This document shows, piece by piece, positions 62,506-64,000 of a DNA stretch of 64,000 nucleotides (position 1 is its first letter; each line of letters opens with the position of its first letter). Origin of the DNA: Sphingomonas cannabina (GTDB taxonomy: Bacteria > Pseudomonadota > Alphaproteobacteria > Sphingomonadales > Sphingomonadaceae); NCBI RefSeq assembly GCF_021391395.1, contig NZ_CP090059.1, forward strand, positions 372,001 to 436,000. The letters are read 5' to 3'. A program made the translations under genes and the position numbers. The notes under the pieces were generated by a model. It was not told the origin of the DNA. It did not search any database and saw only the letters and a list, made by a program, of their open reading frames with translations.

Positions 62506-63411
62506 ATGAACCGCCAGGACCTGCCCGATCTGTCCGCCTTCGTCATGGTCGCCCGCGAGCGCAGCTTCACGCGCGCCGCGGCGCAGCTAGGCGTCACGCC
62601 GTCGGCGCTCAGCCATGGCATCAGGGGTCTCGAGGAGCGGCTGGGCGTCCGGCTGCTCAACCGCACCACGCGCAGCGTCACCCCGACCGAGGCGGGCGAG
62701 CGCGTGCTGCGCTCGGTCGCCTTCCATCTTGACGAGATCGAGACCCATGTCGCGGCGCTGAGCGACCTGCGCGAGCGGCCCGCCGGCACGGTGCGGATCA
62801 CCGCCGACGAGCTTTCGCTCCAGACGGTGCTGTGGCCGCGGCTACGCGGGCTGCTCGCCGACCATCCCGACATCAAGGTCGAGATCGAGGCCGATTATCG
62901 CCTGACCGACATCGTCGCCGAGCGGTTCGACGCCGGCGTGCGGCTGGGCGACCTCCTCGACAAGGACATGATCGCGGTGCCGGTCAGCCCGCCGATGCGG
63001 ATGCTGGCGGTGGCGACGCCGGGCTATTTCGCCAACCACGACAGGCCGCGCACGCCGCAGGAGCTGACCACGCATCGCTGCATCAACCTCCGGCTGCCGA
63101 CCTATGGCGGCCTCTACGCCTGGGAGTTCGAGCGGAACGGGCGGGCGCTGCGGGTGCGGGTGGACGGGCAGCTCATCTTCAACAGCATCTTCCAGGTCCG
63201 CGACGCGGCGCTCGACGGATTCGGGATCGCCTATCTGATGGAGACCATGATCGGGGACGATCTCGACAGCGGGGCGCTGGAGGCGGTGCTCGAGGACTGG
63301 TCGCCGCCGTTCTCGGGCTATCATCTCTACTATCCGAGCCGCCGGCAGCCGACGCCCGCCTTCGCGGCGATCGTCGAGGCGCTGCGCTACCGGCCGGGGC
63401 GGGAGGGGTAG
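62506..63411 (+). CDS. LysR family transcriptional regulator
   Basis: A 301-residue regulator. The HTH at residues about 6-60 is typical: LPDLSAFVMVARERSFTRAA, AQLGVTPSALSHGIRGLEER and LGVRLLNRTTRSVTPTEAGE. The C-terminal effector-binding domain (about 90-295) has the DIVAERFDAGVRLGDLLDKD and GYHLYYPSRRQPTPAFAAIV patterns of the group acting on aromatic or aldehyde pathways. Divergent from the cupin-tautomerase-dehydrogenase operon, its likely target. The effector cannot be told. Confidence 0.94.
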   Translation: MNRQDLPDLSAFVMVARERSFTRAAAQLGVTPSALSHGIRGLEERLGVRLLNRTTRSVTPTEAGERVLRSVAFHLDEIETHVAALSDLRERPAGTVRITADELSLQTVLWPRLRGLLADHPDIKVEIEADYRLTDIVAERFDAGVRLGDLLDKDMIAVPVSPPMRMLAVATPGYFANHDRPRTPQELTTHRCINLRLPTYGGLYAWEFERNGRALRVRVDGQLIFNSIFQVRDAALDGFGIAYLMETMIGDDLDSGALEAVLEDWSPPFSGYHLYYPSRRQPTPAFAAIVEALRYRPGREG

Positions 63412-63417
63412 GGCCAC

Positions 63418-63543
63418 CCTTCGTCACCCCGGACTTGTTCCGGGGTCCACCGGGCAGCCCAGCGCGGGCTTCTCGGTTCCATGTGCAACCTCGACGCCTG
63501 TCCTTGCGGAGACGTGGATGCCGGAACAAGTCCGGCATGACGG
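63418..63543. repeat. Palindromic element, family A (paired arms)
   Basis: Left arm CCCTTCGTCACCCCGGACTT with GTTCCGGGGTCCAC; right arm TGGATGCCGGAACAAGTCCG with GCATGACGG. The left has the CCCCGG stem and the right the GCCGG stem, the same mixed form as at 4134-4228. It separates the convergent LysR and pnp genes. Confidence 0.85.
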
Positions 63544-63551
63544 TGAATGTG

Positions 63552-63580
63552 AAAAGGGGCCCGCGTCGCCGCGAGCCCCC
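63552..63580 (-). terminator. Intrinsic terminator of pnp
   Basis: On the minus strand GGGGCTCGCG pairs with CGCGGGCCCC (one mismatch) around GCGA-type loop bases, and TTTT follows directly. It is 26 bases past the pnp stop codon, the expected position for a Rho-independent terminator. Confidence 0.75.
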
Positions 63581-63605
63581 TTCCGTTCCTGCGCTATCGC
63601 CGGTC

Positions 63606-64000
63606 TTAGTCCTCGCCGGTGAGGAAGGCCGGCAGGCCGATGTCCTCGCCGCCTTCGTCCTTCGACTCCGAGCGCTCGCGGCGCGGGCCGCGATCACCAC
63701 GGTCGCCGCGGTCACGGCGCGGACCGCGATCGCCGCCGTCGCGACGCGGGCCGCGGTCACCGCCACGGTCGCCACGTGGGCCTCGATCGCCGCGCTCGCC
63801 CCGCTCCCGCGGCTCGCGCGCGGGGCGCGTGTCCTCGAGCTCGGCGCCGGTCTCCTGGTCGACGACGCGCATCGACAGGCGGACCTTGCCGCGCGGATCG
63901 ATCTCGAGGACCTTGACCTTGACCTCCTGGCCCTCCTTGAGGGCGTCGGAGACCTTCTCGACGCGCTCGTTCTTGATCTCCGAGACGTGGACGAGACCGT
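63606..64000 (-). CDS. pnp: Polynucleotide phosphorylase, C-terminal part
   Basis: The 3' end of pnp; the rest of the gene lies beyond the window. About 130 residues are visible. They contain the end of the S1 RNA-binding domain ([40 protein letters not shown]) and a long charged tail of repeated Arg-Gly-Asp and Arg-Gly-Pro words ([18 protein letters not shown] and so on), ending [10 protein letters not shown]. PNPase degrades RNA 3' to 5' by phosphorolysis. The RG-rich tail is typical of sphingomonad and other alphaproteobacterial forms and may add RNA binding or an RNase E contact. Confidence 0.93.
   Translation of the reverse strand, partial: GLVHVSEIKNERVEKVSDALKEGQEVKVKVLEIDPRGKVRLSMRVVDQETGAELEDTRPAREPRERGERGDRGPRGDRGGDRGPRRDGGDRGPRRDRGDRGDRGPRRERSESKDEGGEDIGLPAFLTGED

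Overview
The window is about 64 kb of very GC-rich, densely coded chromosome from an alphaproteobacterium, most probably a sphingomonad (Sphingomonas or a close relative). The evidence is a circularly permuted two-piece ssrA (tmRNA) gene, which is typical of Alphaproteobacteria; a dciA - thioredoxin-fold - smc gene run; split gcvPA/gcvPB behind a tandem glycine riboswitch; a serC leader hairpin over the Shine-Dalgarno; a HisZ-type histidine regulator; and short dispersed palindromes of the kind common in sphingomonad genomes. Nearly all of it is core housekeeping. No integrase, transposase, phage gene, CRISPR array, rRNA or tRNA was found.

Layout. 1-682: no recognised gene. 683-4107 (-): zinc-finger protein, tldD, arylamine N-acetyltransferase and a DUF5996 protein, translationally coupled. 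4262-13680 (+): orphan ABC ATPase, nadB, class A beta-lactamase-like protein, 2OG-Fe(II) oxygenase, polA, polysaccharide flippase. 13773-19289 (-): rsmB, rpe, a heparinase II/III-like protein and purH. 19299-19463 (+): a DUF1674 (SDHAF4-like) protein. 19486-25851 (-): pgi, then the glycine riboswitch and gcvT-gcvH-gcvPA-gcvPB. 25931-28689 (+): lepB-rnc-[GIY-YIG gene]-era. 28739-35140 (-): serC leader, serC-serA-hisZ, and a TonB-dependent receptor with a possible metal-responsive operator. 35228-36830 (+): extensin-like lipoprotein and LOG-family protein. 36975-37646 (-): cytochrome c. 37756-38646 (+): pheA. 38643-41853 (-): mutY, serine hydrolase, nudC. 41881-47573 (+): dciA, two DsbA-like proteins, smc. 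47802-48092 (-): chorismate mutase. 48189-52009 (+): polyprenyl diphosphate synthase, hrpB, NDUFS4-like complex I protein. 52163-54940 (-): lemA, two TPM-type membrane proteins, NUDIX hydrolase. Then mscL (+), an Rrf2 regulator (-) and ssrA (+). 56662-59288 (+): FkbM methyltransferase, class II aldolase, VOC protein, DUF4126 protein. 59251-60393 (-): beta-lactamase-family lipoprotein. 60566-63411: a LysR regulator divergent from a cupin-tautomerase-alcohol dehydrogenase operon. 63606-64000 (-): the 3' end of pnp.

Several genes meet in linked processes: serine synthesis (serA, serC) feeds glycine cleavage (gcv operon under glycine control); lepB-rnc-era is an RNA-processing and ribosome-assembly operon; polA, mutY, smc and dciA serve DNA replication, repair and segregation; nadB and nudC serve NAD metabolism. 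Four-base ATGA or GTGA stop/start overlaps are unusually frequent and help to fix many start codons.

The most unusual feature is at least eight families of short inverted-repeat (REPIN- or MITE-like) elements that fill almost every non-coding gap. One family, with a core close to GCTGAGCTTGTCGAAG, normally occurs as two facing arms around a spacer of a few tens of bases. At 27422-27783 the same arms instead enclose a complete GIY-YIG nuclease gene, set between rnc and era. This looks like a possible autonomous, nuclease-encoding parent of the palindromes. Elements also reach into proteins: an in-frame insertion inside HrpB, the C-terminus of the GIY-YIG protein, and the N-terminus of a TPM protein.
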